Shown here in pieces: positions 24,357 to 32,316 of a stretch of 34,225 nucleotides of DNA (within the stretch, counting starts at the first letter, position 1; each line of letters starts with the position of its first letter). The notes beneath the pieces were generated by a model. That model was not told the origin of the DNA and searched no databases. It saw nothing but the letters and a program-made list of their open reading frames with translations. This DNA comes from Halorientalis sp. Its GTDB lineage: Archaea > Halobacteriota > Halobacteria > Halobacteriales > Haloarculaceae. The stretch covers positions 1-34,225 of the forward strand of contig NZ_JAQCNH010000149.1 in assembly GCF_028275115.1 (NCBI RefSeq), read 5' to 3'. Made by a program: the position numbers and the translations under genes.

Positions 24357-25248
24357 CGCCGCCACCCCCCTCGGCGCGCGCCTGAATGGCCGCGATTCGC
24401 TCGTCGAGTTCCGCCTGCAGGCCCGGCCGCCGGTCGCCGCCGTAATAATCGACCCGTGCCGCGATAGCGAGTTTCCCGGCGAGTGCGCGCGCCGCCGAGC
24501 CGCGGTCCTCCGAGCGCGTCCCGCGGACCGCATCGTGGGTGTAGATGACGCCGTGTTTCGGTGACGGAGCGTCGCCCCGCAGATGGGCGAACAGCGCGTC
24601 TTCGGCCCCCAGGACCTGTACTGTCCCGCTGGGTTTCTTTGCCAATGACTCCAGCCCGCCCGCGAGCGACAGCAAACGGGCGGCCAGAACCGGGCCGGCC
24701 ATCGCGGCGAGGTTCGGCGCGACTTCGGGTGTACTCGTCTCGATGTACTCGGCGAGCGCGTCGGCCTCCTCGTCGAGTGCGACGACTTGGCGAGCCAGTG
24801 CGAGAACCTGACGGTCGCCGTCGGAGCGTGGTTCCGAGGAGCCCCCGCTCGCCTCGCTCGCGGGAACGCCCACCGACCCCGAGTCACGTCCGCTCAACTC
24901 CCGGGCGTACTCGACGCCGGTCCCTGCCTCCTCGAACCGACTGCCGCCCCACTCGGCGACCCGTTCGGCGAGTTCGTTGGCCTGTCGCCGGCAGTCGTCC
25001 ATGGCGCGGACGGCGTGGACGAGCTGCTGGTCGACGGCTCCCTCGCGCTCGCTGGCGGCCGCTCGCCCGGCCGCCAGCGTGGCCCCGCGGAGCCGGTCGT
25101 AGTACTCCGCCTCGTCGGCCGAAACGCCCGCCTCGACGGCCAGGGCGGGCCAGTCGGCGGGCGACTCGGCACTGCCCTCTCGAATCCGGTCTGCAGCTGC
25201 CGCTCGGTCCCCCGGGTCGAGGTCAGCGAACCACGCGTCGTCGGTCAT
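24349..25248 (-). CDS. nop5: Nop5 (Nop56/58) box C/D RNP scaffold protein
   Basis: This 299-residue protein bridges fibrillarin and L7Ae on box C/D guide RNAs. The C-terminal NOP domain is clear: LAAMAGPVLAARLLSLAGGLESLAKKPSGTVQ, then LGAEDALFAHL, PSPKHGVIYTHDAV and AARALAGKLAIAARVDYYGG. The N-terminal part is predicted to form the fibrillarin-binding domain and the coiled coil. Between them, residues about 118-146 are a Ser/Gly/Asp-rich stretch (SGRDSGSVGVPASEASGGSS) that looks like an insert in the coiled-coil region. It is first in a two-gene unit with flpA (8-nt overlap). The L7Ae gene is not in the window. Confidence 0.93.
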   Translation of the reverse strand: MTDDAWFADLDPGDRAAAADRIREGSAESPADWPALAVEAGVSADEAEYYDRLRGATLAAGRAAASEREGAVDQQLVHAVRAMDDCRRQANELAERVAEWGGSRFEEAGTGVEYARELSGRDSGSVGVPASEASGGSSEPRSDGDRQVLALARQVVALDEEADALAEYIETSTPEVAPNLAAMAGPVLAARLLSLAGGLESLAKKPSGTVQVLGAEDALFAHLRGDAPSPKHGVIYTHDAVRGTRSEDRGSAARALAGKLAIAARVDYYGGDRRPGLQAELDERIAAIQARAEGGGGDE

Positions 25249-25476
25249 GGTCGGTCATCGGACCCCCGCGGCGGTAAAGCTTCGCGATGCGTGCCAGCCG
25301 GCCAAGTCCGACCCGTGTCCCGGGACTCGCGGCCTCCTCGACGGACCGAACGGGCTGTCCGACCGCGACTCGTTATCCGGTCTCGACGACCGACGGTCGG
25401 CGGATGGGTCCGCAAACCGCCGGCCGTCGGGTTCCGTCCCCGACGCGTGTTCCCAGCGGCTGCCAGAAGTCCACAC

Positions 25477-25486
25477 TTTCTTAAAC
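25477..25486 (+). promoter_or_regulatory. TATA box of the winged-helix gene at 25508
   Basis: TTTCTTAAAC lies 22-31 nt before the ATG at 25508. The rest of the 259-nt divergent gap after nop5 is GC-rich and shows nothing else I can name. Confidence 0.5.
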
Positions 25487-25507
25487 TGATGGGGGGTAGC
25501 CTTGCGC

Positions 25508-25879
25508 ATGTCAGGTGCCGCTATCGATAGTGTGGACCCGTTTCAGCGGTTCGTGTTGCTCTCGGTGATCGACCTGCGAGCTCGCGACGACATGCCGGTC
25601 CACTCGTTCGACGTGACAGGAGTCTGTGAGGATTTGCTCGACGAGTTCGACGAACTCGACGGGATGGTGCCCGGTGGCGTCACGCGCCAGCGCGTCATCA
25701 ACGCGCTGTCGGAACTCGAGTCGGCCGATCTGCTCGGCGAGGAACAAAAGGAGTCGCCAACCGGGAAGGGGAGACCCGCATACGCGCTCGACATCGCCGA
25801 GGAGGCCGTCCTCGACCACCTCGCCGACGACGACCGGTTCGGGCCGGCCGTCGAACGGATTCGCGACCGTCGCGACTGA
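25508..25879 (+). CDS. Small winged-helix DNA-binding protein
   Basis: This 123-residue protein has FQRFVLLSVIDLRARDDMPVH, a helix-rich middle ending GGVTRQRVINALSELESADLLGEE, and a wing with KGRPAYALDIA. The pattern of an N-terminal helix, recognition helix with RQRVINAL and a Y-x-L-wing is a winged-helix fold like that of small haloarchaeal regulators. Similar folds occur at the C-terminus of Orc1/Cdc6, but there is no ATPase here. There is no signal or membrane segment. It is divergent from nop5 and followed 48 nt later by a membrane protein gene with its own promoter. The target is unknown. Confidence 0.75.
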   Translation: MSGAAIDSVDPFQRFVLLSVIDLRARDDMPVHSFDVTGVCEDLLDEFDELDGMVPGGVTRQRVINALSELESADLLGEEQKESPTGKGRPAYALDIAEEAVLDHLADDDRFGPAVERIRDRRD

Positions 25880-25896
25880 CCGGTCGGGCCGACACT

Positions 25897-25906
25897 CATT
25901 TTTACT
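25897..25906 (+). promoter_or_regulatory. TATA-like box of the membrane protein gene at 25928
   Basis: CATTTTTACT lies 22-31 nt before the ATG at 25928, in the short gap after the winged-helix gene. It suggests that the membrane protein has its own promoter. Confidence 0.45.
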
Positions 25907-25927
25907 CACCCGTCGTTACGGTGAGTC

Positions 25928-26794
25928 ATGGTAACCGTTCTGGATCGGGTTCGCCAGCCCGAGTACACGGGGGAGAACCGCTGTGTGCCCTGCACGGTGG
26001 TAAACACTGCTATCGCAGTCGGGGTGAGTGTCGTCGTCGCCTACACAGTCACGACTACTGCAGGATCGGCCGTCGGGACCACCGTCGGAGGAAGCACACT
26101 CACGCTCTGTCTCGCGGCCATCTACTTCCGGGGGTATCTCGTCCCCGGGACACCGACGCTGACCAAACGCTACCTGCCGGAGTGGGTGCTAGCCTGGTTC
26201 GACAAGGCCGAGGCCGGGAACCGAGCCGGCGGGGCGACGGGTTCGACTGTCGACGAGACCGAGTCGGCCGGCGAGATCGACGTCGAAGCGACGCTCGTCG
26301 GCGCGGGCGTCCTGGTGGAACAGTCACACGGTGACCTGGGACTGACGCCGGCCTTCGCCGCGGAGTTCCGTGAGCAGGTCGAACGCGAGCGTGACGAGGA
26401 CGCGGACCGCGAGGCCGTCGCAGACATCGTAGGCACCGACGCCGAGAGCTTGGCGTTCGAGGAGTACGGCTCCGCGTTCGTCGCCCGTACCGGCGAGCAG
26501 ACCGTCGGCCGCTGGGAGTCCCACGCGGCGTTCCTCGCCGACGTGGCCGCCGGGCGTGTTCTTTCCGATTACTACGACGACTGGGACGACATCGACCCGG
26601 CCGGTCGGGGACGGTTGCTCGCCGGCTTCCGTCTGTTCGTCGAGCGGTGCCCGGCGTGTGACGGGCAGGTCCGGTTCGGGCAGGAGGTCGTCGAGTCCTG
26701 CTGTCGGACCATCGACGTGGTCGCCGTCACCTGTGGGGACTGCGACTCGCGATTGTTCGAGGTCGACGCCTCGGACGTCGCCGCGACGACCTGA
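25928..26794 (+). CDS. Membrane-anchored protein with C-terminal Cys pairs, function unknown
   Basis: This 288-residue protein has two hydrophobic stretches at about 24-48 and 52-72, separated by a short Gly/Thr turn, then a soluble acidic domain facing the cytosol. The C-terminal domain carries CPACDG (about 240), a CC pair and CGDC near residue 275, a pattern suited to one or two zinc sites. The N-terminus has another Cys pair (RCVPCTVVN) before the first helix. The middle (SLAFEEYGSAFVARTG, VGRWESHAAFLADVAAG) looks well conserved, but I recognise no family. This may be a haloarchaea-specific protein. It stands alone between genes with their own promoters. Confidence 0.75.
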   Translation: MVTVLDRVRQPEYTGENRCVPCTVVNTAIAVGVSVVVAYTVTTTAGSAVGTTVGGSTLTLCLAAIYFRGYLVPGTPTLTKRYLPEWVLAWFDKAEAGNRAGGATGSTVDETESAGEIDVEATLVGAGVLVEQSHGDLGLTPAFAAEFREQVERERDEDADREAVADIVGTDAESLAFEEYGSAFVARTGEQTVGRWESHAAFLADVAAGRVLSDYYDDWDDIDPAGRGRLLAGFRLFVERCPACDGQVRFGQEVVESCCRTIDVVAVTCGDCDSRLFEVDASDVAATT

Positions 26795-26878
26795 TTCGGG
26801 TGCCGTTCGGACGAGAAACTACGTGTCTGAACCCGTTGATATGCCCGATTCGTCACGAACCGTCGGTCCGTAGTGACA

Positions 26879-26889
26879 CGTTTATCACC
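26879..26889 (+). promoter_or_regulatory. TATA box of the thiolase operon
   Basis: CGTTTATCACC lies 21-31 nt before the ATG at 26910, with GC-rich flanks. It should drive the thiolase and the overlapping HMGCS-like gene. Confidence 0.5.
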
Positions 26890-26909
26890 CACGGGTTTAC
26901 AGGACAGGT

Positions 26910-28154
26910 ATGCGCGACGCCTACCTCATCGGGGCGGGTCAGTCCGATTACGGCTCGTTCCCGGGCGAAAGCTACCGGTCGCTGTTCCGCACGGCGTTCG
27001 AGAACGCCCGTGACAGCGTGCCGGACGGTATCGAATCCGCGGACGTAGACGAAGCGGTCGTGGGCACCCTCGGCGTCGGCGGCCGACAACTCGGGCTGGC
27101 CGGCCCCGCCGTGACGGAACACGTCGGCCTGCACGGAATTCCCGTCACGCGCGTCGAAAACGCGTGCGCAGCCTCCGGATACTCCGTCCGGCAGGGCGTC
27201 CAGGCCATCCGGAGCGGGATGGCCGACGTGGTGCTGGCCAGCGGCGTCGAAATCATGACCGACGTGTCCGGGGACGCCGTTCGCTACTGGCTCGGCGTGT
27301 CGGGCGAAACCGAGTGGGAGCGTCTCTCGGGCACCACGTTCGCCGGTGTCTACGCACAGATGGCCAGCCGCCACATGCAGGAGTACGGCACCACCCGCGA
27401 ACAACTCTCCCACGTCGCCGTGAAAAACCACGAGAACGGGGCCACGAACCCTCACGCCCAGCTTGGATTCGAGTGCTCGCTTGAGGACGCCATGGACGCA
27501 CCGACCGTCGCCGACCCGTTGAACCTCTATCACTGCTGTCCGACCACCGACGGTGCGGCCTGCGTCCTGCTCGCCAGCGAGGACGTGGTAGAGAACTACA
27601 CCGACGACCCGATCCGGGTCGCCGGCGTCGGTGCCGGCAGCGACCGCGTGGGTCTGTTCCAGCGCGACACATACACCGCCGTCCCGGCGTCCCAGTACGC
27701 CGCCGACCGCGCCTACGAGATGGCTGGCTACGGTCCGGACGATCTCGACTTCGCCGAGGTACACGACTGTTTCGCCATCGCCGAACTGATGGCCTACTCG
27801 GATATCGGGCTCTGTGACCCCGAGGAAGCCGGCGAGTTCGTCGCCAGCGGGACGACGAAACGCGACGGCGAGATGCCCGTCAACACCTCCGGCGGTCTGA
27901 AATCGAAAGGCCACCCCATCGGTGCGACCGGGGCCGGACAGGTCGTCGAGGCGTTCAAGCAGCTCTCCGGCGAGGCAGGGGAGCGCCAGCTCGACGACCC
28001 GCAGGTCGGGCTGACACACAACGTCGGCGGCTCTGGCGGTGCCGCGGTCGTCCACCTCTTCGAGCGAGGCGAGGCGCCCAGCGCCTCGGGGTCAGCGAGC
28101 GGGCGTGGCGGTGTCGTGAGCGGCCCGCGAGACACCGGAGGTGATGCCGCATGA
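26910..28154 (+). CDS. Thiolase family protein (SCP-x/acetyl-CoA acetyltransferase type)
   Basis: This 414-residue thiolase condenses or cleaves acyl-CoA. The nucleophile is Cys86 in VENACAASGYSV, and the general-base His335 lies in GHPIGATGAG; HDCFAIAEL is also present. As in archaeal SCP-x-like thiolases, the second Cys motif near the C-terminus is replaced by NVGGSGGAA. In archaea this type works with an HMG-CoA synthase and a DUF35 zinc protein, and here the next gene is a fusion of just those two. The two genes overlap by 4 nt (ATGA), so translation is coupled. The last 30 residues (APSASGSASGRGG) are a disordered tail. A hydroxyacyl-CoA dehydrogenase gene follows, suggesting beta-oxidation or its reverse. 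Confidence 0.88.
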   Translation: MRDAYLIGAGQSDYGSFPGESYRSLFRTAFENARDSVPDGIESADVDEAVVGTLGVGGRQLGLAGPAVTEHVGLHGIPVTRVENACAASGYSVRQGVQAIRSGMADVVLASGVEIMTDVSGDAVRYWLGVSGETEWERLSGTTFAGVYAQMASRHMQEYGTTREQLSHVAVKNHENGATNPHAQLGFECSLEDAMDAPTVADPLNLYHCCPTTDGAACVLLASEDVVENYTDDPIRVAGVGAGSDRVGLFQRDTYTAVPASQYAADRAYEMAGYGPDDLDFAEVHDCFAIAELMAYSDIGLCDPEEAGEFVASGTTKRDGEMPVNTSGGLKSKGHPIGATGAGQVVEAFKQLSGEAGERQLDDPQVGLTHNVGGSGGAAVVHLFERGEAPSASGSASGRGGVVSGPRDTGGDAA

Positions 28155-29566
28155 GCGAGGACGGTATCCACGCCGTCGGTGCCTACGCGCCCCGGTTGCG
28201 CGTTTCGGCCCGGGAGTTCGCCGACGCCTGGGGCAGTTTCGAGGCCTCGGGTATCGAGACGACGGCGGTCCCGGAGGCCGACGAGGACGCGCTCACGATG
28301 GGCTGGGAGGCAGCCTGGCGCGCCCTCGCCGCGGACGGCGTCGACGCCGCCGACGTGGACTGGCTCGGGTTCGCCACGACGAACCCGCCGATGGCCGAGG
28401 CGGACCCCACCGTGCGTCTCGGTTCGTTCCTCGGCGTCGACGAGGACGCCACACACCAGACGTTCACCGGGAGCACCCGCGCTGGGACCCGTGCGCTGTT
28501 CGCTGCGCTGGATGCCGATACGGACGGCCTCGCGCTGGTCGTCGCCGCGGACTGCCCGCAGGGGGAGCCGAGTGACGCCCACGAGCACGCCGCCGGTGCG
28601 GGCGCGGCTGCCGTCCTCGTCGGCCCGGACGCCCCGGCGACGATTACCGACCGCGCGGAACACGCCGAGCCGTACCCCGGCACGCGGTTCCGTCGGGCCG
28701 GCAACGACGAGGTAGAGGGCATCGAGGTGACGAGCTACGACCGCGCGGCGTTCCGCGAGACGCTGGCGGCCGCTGTCGACGCCGTGGACGCCGGCGGCCT
28801 CGACGCGGCGGCCGTGCAGGCTCCGGACGGCGGCCTGCCCTACCGCGCCGCCGGCGCGATGGGGCTGGACGACGGGACGATTCACACCTGCGCGACGGTT
28901 CAGGACCTGGGCGACACGGCTGCCGCGAGCGTCCCGCTATCGCTCGCCACGGCGCTCGCCGACGGAAATCAGACCGTGCTGGGCGCGAGCTACGGAAGTG
29001 GCGGCGGCGCGGACGCGTTCGTCGTCGAAGCCGACGAGTCCGTCCCTTCGGAACTGGCCGTAGACGGCGGGACGGACCTCACGTACGCCGAGTACCTGCG
29101 CCGTCGGGGCGAGGTGACCAGTGACGAGCCGAACGGCGGCGCAGCGTACGTCTCTGTACCCACGTGGAAGCGGTCGATCCCCCAGCGCCACCGCCTCGTC
29201 GCGGGGCGGTGTCCGGAGTGTGGCTCGCTCGCGTTCCCACCGGAGGGGGCCTGTGCCGACTGTCGGTCTCTCGTGGAGTTCGAGCCGGTCGAACTGCCGG
29301 ACACGGGCGAGGTCGAGGCCGTCACCGCCGTCTCGCGGGGCGGTGAACCACCCGAGTTCGCCGTCCAGCAACAGAAAAGCGGCGAGTACGGCGTCGCCAT
29401 CGCGGCCTTCGAGGCCGACGGCGAGTCGGTCAGCATGCCCCTGCAGGTCGTTGGCACGGAGACTTCGCCCGACGTGGGCGACGCCGTGGCGACCGTCATC
29501 CGGCGAATCTACAAGCAGGAGGGCGTGATCCGCTACGGACGCAAAGCGCGGATCGACGACGGGTAA
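28151..29566 (+). CDS. HMG-CoA synthase-like/DUF35 zinc-ribbon fusion protein
   Basis: Residues 1-320 of this 471-residue protein follow the archaeal HMG-CoA synthase fold (IHAVGAYAPRLRVSAREFADAWG at the start; ASYGSGGGADAFV near 280). Residues 345-470 are a DUF35 protein: a zinc ribbon with Cys354, Cys357, Cys368 and Cys371, then an OB fold ending YGRKARID. In true archaeal HMG-CoA synthases the catalytic Cys lies in EFACKAGT; here the matching block is GSTRAGTRAL (about 107-116), with Thr109 at the Cys position, so normal HMG-CoA synthesis is unlikely. The natural fusion mirrors the separate HMGCS and DUF35 subunits of the thiolase complex. Its start overlaps the thiolase stop. It is probably a CoA-channelling or scaffold subunit. 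Confidence 0.82.
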   Translation: MSEDGIHAVGAYAPRLRVSAREFADAWGSFEASGIETTAVPEADEDALTMGWEAAWRALAADGVDAADVDWLGFATTNPPMAEADPTVRLGSFLGVDEDATHQTFTGSTRAGTRALFAALDADTDGLALVVAADCPQGEPSDAHEHAAGAGAAAVLVGPDAPATITDRAEHAEPYPGTRFRRAGNDEVEGIEVTSYDRAAFRETLAAAVDAVDAGGLDAAAVQAPDGGLPYRAAGAMGLDDGTIHTCATVQDLGDTAAASVPLSLATALADGNQTVLGASYGSGGGADAFVVEADESVPSELAVDGGTDLTYAEYLRRRGEVTSDEPNGGAAYVSVPTWKRSIPQRHRLVAGRCPECGSLAFPPEGACADCRSLVEFEPVELPDTGEVEAVTAVSRGGEPPEFAVQQQKSGEYGVAIAAFEADGESVSMPLQVVGTETSPDVGDAVATVIRRIYKQEGVIRYGRKARIDDG

Positions 29567-29583
29567 GCCGAAAACTCTCGTAA

Positions 29584-29593
29584 ACATTTAACC
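29584..29593 (+). promoter_or_regulatory. TATA box of the hydroxyacyl-CoA dehydrogenase gene
   Basis: ACATTTAACC lies 23-32 nt before the ATG at 29616, so this gene may have its own promoter even though it follows the thiolase pair by 49 nt. Confidence 0.5.
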
Positions 29594-29615
29594 CCTCGGC
29601 CTCGCGGGTCTTGAC

Positions 29616-30515
29616 ATGCGAGTCACAGTTATCGGTGCAGGGACGATGGGTGCCGGCATCGCCCACGTCTGTGCGGCCGCTGGCCACGAGGTAAGCATCC
29701 GCGACATCGAACCGAACGTGGCGATGGACGCCATCGACACGATCAGCAACCGGCTCAGTGCGGGTGTCGAGCGCGGCTACCTCACCGAAGACGAGAAACA
29801 GCAGGCTATCGACGACCTCGACGGCACGACCGACCTCGAATCCGCGCTCGCCGGTGCCGACGTCGTCGTCGAAGCCGTCCCGGAGGACCTCAACCTCAAA
29901 CGCGAGACGTTCGCCGACGCGGAGGGTCACGTAGACGACGAAGCGATTATCGCCACGAACACGTCTTCGATGTCGGTCTCCTCCATCGCGGCGGCGCTGA
30001 AACAACCGGAGCGCGCGGTCGGGTTGCACTTTTTTAACCCGCCACACAAGATGGGGCTGATCGAGGTCGTGCTGGCCGACCAGACCGACGATGCGACCGC
30101 AGAACGCGCCGAGGAGTTCGTCGACGGGCTAGACAAAGAGCCCGTCGTCGTCACGGACACGCCCGGCTTCGCCTCCTCGCGGCTGGGCGTTGCACTGGGT
30201 GTCGAGGCGATGCGGATGGTCGAGAACGGCGTGGCCAGCGTCGAGGACATCGACGCGGCGATGGCACTCGGGTACAACCATCCGGTCGGACCCCTCGAAC
30301 TCACCGACCGCGTCGGGCTGGACGTCCGTCTAGACATCTGCGAGTATCTCCACGACGAACTGGGTGACCGGTTCGAGCCGCCCGAAATCCTGCGTGAGAA
30401 AGTCGAGAGCGGTGACACCGGAAAAAAGGTCGGTCGCGGGTTCTACGTCTGGGAGGGTGGCGAGCCCAAAGACGTCGCCAGCGACGAGGATTACGACATC
30501 GAGGACGTGATCTAA
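29616..30515 (+). CDS. 3-hydroxyacyl-CoA dehydrogenase
   Basis: This 299-residue NAD-dependent enzyme oxidises 3-hydroxyacyl-CoA to 3-ketoacyl-CoA, the step just before thiolase. The Rossmann motif GAGTMGAGIA lies at residues 7-16. The ATNTSSMSVSSIA segment and HFFNPPHKMGLIEVV supply catalytic His138 and Glu150, 12 residues apart as in the family. The C-terminal helical domain has GYNHPVGPLELTDRVGLDV and ends KVGRGFYVW, giving a full HAD fold without the enoyl-CoA hydratase half found in large fused proteins. With the upstream thiolase it forms the end of a beta-oxidation type route for fatty acids or polyhydroxyalkanoate-like substrates. Intact. Confidence 0.94.
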   Translation: MRVTVIGAGTMGAGIAHVCAAAGHEVSIRDIEPNVAMDAIDTISNRLSAGVERGYLTEDEKQQAIDDLDGTTDLESALAGADVVVEAVPEDLNLKRETFADAEGHVDDEAIIATNTSSMSVSSIAAALKQPERAVGLHFFNPPHKMGLIEVVLADQTDDATAERAEEFVDGLDKEPVVVTDTPGFASSRLGVALGVEAMRMVENGVASVEDIDAAMALGYNHPVGPLELTDRVGLDVRLDICEYLHDELGDRFEPPEILREKVESGDTGKKVGRGFYVWEGGEPKDVASDEDYDIEDVI

Positions 30516-30519
30516 GGCG

Positions 30520-30860
30520 ATGGCGGATGGCGCCGACACCAGTGGCGACGAGTTCGACCACGGCGAGCGGAGGCGTCCGTTCGATCCGGACGAGGAATCG
30601 CCGACGATGGAGGACCTGCTCGACGAACTCGACGGCTCCTCGGCGTCGTCGGCATCGCGCTGAGCCTGTCGCTACTGCTGAGTACCGCCTGGGGTCGTGT
30701 CGACTGGGCGGAGCCGTGGCTGGCGTTCTGTACCCGTGCCGTCGCGTTCGTCCCGATGAGTATCGGGGCGGCGCTGGGTGACATCCTGCCGGGGTCCCGA
30801 TGCCCGGCATCTCGGAACTCGTCCGCCGACGCCACGGCAACGGCCTATATTAAGGGTTAA
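30520..30860 (+). pseudogene. Frameshifted small membrane protein
   Basis: ATG 30520 opens an acidic 47-residue frame (MADGADTSGDEFDHGE, then EESPTMEDLLDELDG) that ends at TGA 30661. Just before the stop, shifting frame at about 30637-30639 continues as LGVVGIALSLSLLLSTAWGRV, a clear membrane helix, followed by a second hydrophobic run ([15 protein letters not shown]) and TAA 30858-30860. The acidic soluble head plus two helices makes sense only if the two frames are joined, so one base has probably been lost (or two gained). It starts 4 nt after the dehydrogenase stop. A sequencing error cannot be excluded. No family recognised. Confidence 0.5.
30845..30854 (+). promoter_or_regulatory. TATA box of the zinc finger/aEF1-beta pair
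   Basis: CTATATTAAG lies 32-41 nt before the ATG at 30886, inside the 3' end of the broken membrane protein frame. It would drive the zinc finger gene and, 38 nt later, the elongation factor gene. Confidence 0.5.
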
Positions 30861-30885
30861 ATGTCGGGCTATCCTCGCGGTAGGT

Positions 30886-31065
30886 ATGAGTGACACTCAG
30901 CAAAAACGGAAACAGAAGTGCATCTCCTGCGGAATCAACATCTCTGGGACGAACGCGGCCGCGTTCAAATGTCCCGACTGCGGGCAACAGATCTACCGGT
31001 GTGCCAAGTGTCGCAAACAGAGCAATCTCTACGAGTGCCCGGACTGCGGGTTTACCGGACCCTGA
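30886..31065 (+). CDS. HVO_2753-type four-motif zinc finger protein
   Basis: This 59-residue protein has four Cys-x2-Cys motifs: Cys12/15 (CISCG), Cys29/32 (CPDCG), Cys39/42 (CAKC) and Cys51/54 (CPDCG). Block content such as [19 protein letters not shown] and [16 protein letters not shown] matches the Haloferax protein HVO_2753, which binds zinc and is reported to be needed for swarming and biofilm formation. The family is conserved across haloarchaea and sits beside the aEF1-beta gene, as here. It is too short to be an enzyme and is likely an adaptor or nucleic-acid binder. A TATA box lies 32-41 nt upstream. Intact. Confidence 0.9.
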   Translation: MSDTQQKRKQKCISCGINISGTNAAAFKCPDCGQQIYRCAKCRKQSNLYECPDCGFTGP

Positions 31066-31103
31066 ATCGCAACGGCAATCAACCCCCTGCCCAACGTACT
31101 ATT

Positions 31104-31370
31104 ATGGGAAAAGTCGCAGCCAAAATCAAGGTAATGCCGCAGAGCCCGGACGTGGACCTGGACGCCCTGCAGGAACGTCTCGAACAGTCCCTCCCCGAAG
31201 GAGCTAAAATCAACGGATTCGAGCGTAACGACGTGGCGTTCGGCCTCGTCGCGCTGTTCCCGACCGTCGTCGTCCCCGACGACTCCGGCGGCACCGACGC
31301 CGTCGAAGAGGCCTTTGGCACGGTCGAAGGCGTCGAGTCCGTCGACGTCGACTCGGTCGGCCGCTTGTAA
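31104..31370 (+). CDS. ef1b: Translation elongation factor aEF1-beta
   Basis: This 88-residue protein is the archaeal exchange factor that replaces GDP by GTP on aEF1-alpha. It starts [22 protein letters not shown] and has [20 protein letters not shown] content ([22 protein letters not shown]), then [22 protein letters not shown], the normal full length of archaeal EF1-beta. It lies 38 nt after the zinc finger gene on the same strand and is probably co-transcribed with it. No separate promoter was seen between them. Intact. Confidence 0.95.
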   Translation: MGKVAAKIKVMPQSPDVDLDALQERLEQSLPEGAKINGFERNDVAFGLVALFPTVVVPDDSGGTDAVEEAFGTVEGVESVDVDSVGRL

Positions 31371-31566
31371 TCGCCTCCCAGACGCCGCGGTTCCGCCGGC
31401 CGTTCTCGCTGTAACTGATATCGTTCGTGATAATAACCGGCATCGCCGCTACCGCCGGGAGTGGCCACCTCCTATGCATTCCGGAACAACGCGGCTCGGA
31501 ACAGGCTGTCCAGTCTGAGGACACAGTGTCGAATCAATACAACAGTTCACGCCGTACACTGTATCG

Positions 31567-32204
31567 GTGCTCGCCGCCGGGGTGTTAGCGGCGGCCAGCG
31601 CGGCCCTCGTAGCCGTGACTCGAGACAGCGAGCAGCGAGTTGGTACGCCGCTGCGATGGTGTGTACTGCCGGTTGGGCGTTCGCACTGGTCCTCGAATTT
31701 GGAAGCGTCGCCACCGAGGCCAAACTCTTCTGGCTCACGATGTATCACGCTGCCGCGCCCGTCCGAACGGACATGGCGCCCGGTCTCGTCCTCCGCGGGC
31801 ACAAACACCTGCACGAGGCACTCAACAACGCCATCGAGAGCGGCGTCGAGACCACAGCGGGTGCGCCGAACGCGCTCGAAAATATCGCCGAGAAGATCGA
31901 ACAAACCTCCGACGGCGTCCGCGAGATCAGCGAGGCGACCGACGACCAGGCGGCCTCCGCACAAGAGGTCGTCTCGATATCCGACCAGGCAACCGACGTC
32001 AGCGAACGGACGGCCGACCGGGCCGGCGAGGTGGCCGACACTGCGACGACCCAGGCCGACCGACTGGAGTCGGTGACCGACGCTACGCGGGCGATCGCTG
32101 ACCAGGCCGCTGACCTCCGCGCACTGATAAACGAGTTCACAGTCGACGTGACGGACGTCGAAGTCGACACCGTGGACCGCGACACGGTGACGACCGACGA
32201 CTAA
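31567..32204 (+). pseudogene. Decayed chimera of a histidine-kinase membrane part and a chemotaxis-transducer tail
   Basis: Two gene fragments are joined. The first is a membrane sensor: VLAAGVLAAASAALVAVTRDSEQRVGTP in one frame (from about 31546), then, after a frame change near 31645-31660, AGWAFALVLEFGSVATEAKLFWLTM, the second helix and loop of the 7TM sensor found at the N-terminus of many haloarchaeal histidine kinases. The second, from about 31812, is the heptad-rich end of a methyl-accepting transducer: NIAEKIEQTSDGVREISEATDDQAASAQEVV and an acidic tail to TAA 32202-32204. The kinase core, HAMP and receptor hairpin are missing. A 182-residue frame from ATG 31656 remains open, but the chimera is very unlikely to signal. 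It lies between aEF1-beta and L21e. Confidence 0.65.
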
Positions 32205-32281
32205 CGGGGTCGGCGTCCACGAGACCGCCGGCGAGCGCGTCTCCGGACACGGCAGGTCCCTCACCGTCGGTGGAACGCACG

Positions 32282-32290
32282 TTTTATAAG
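32282..32290 (+). promoter_or_regulatory. TATA box of the L21e-Rpo4 unit
   Basis: TTTTATAAG lies 27-35 nt before the ATG at 32317 and is close to the archaeal consensus. Confidence 0.65.
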
Positions 32291-32316
32291 TCCGACCACA
32301 CAACCGGAACTCACGA

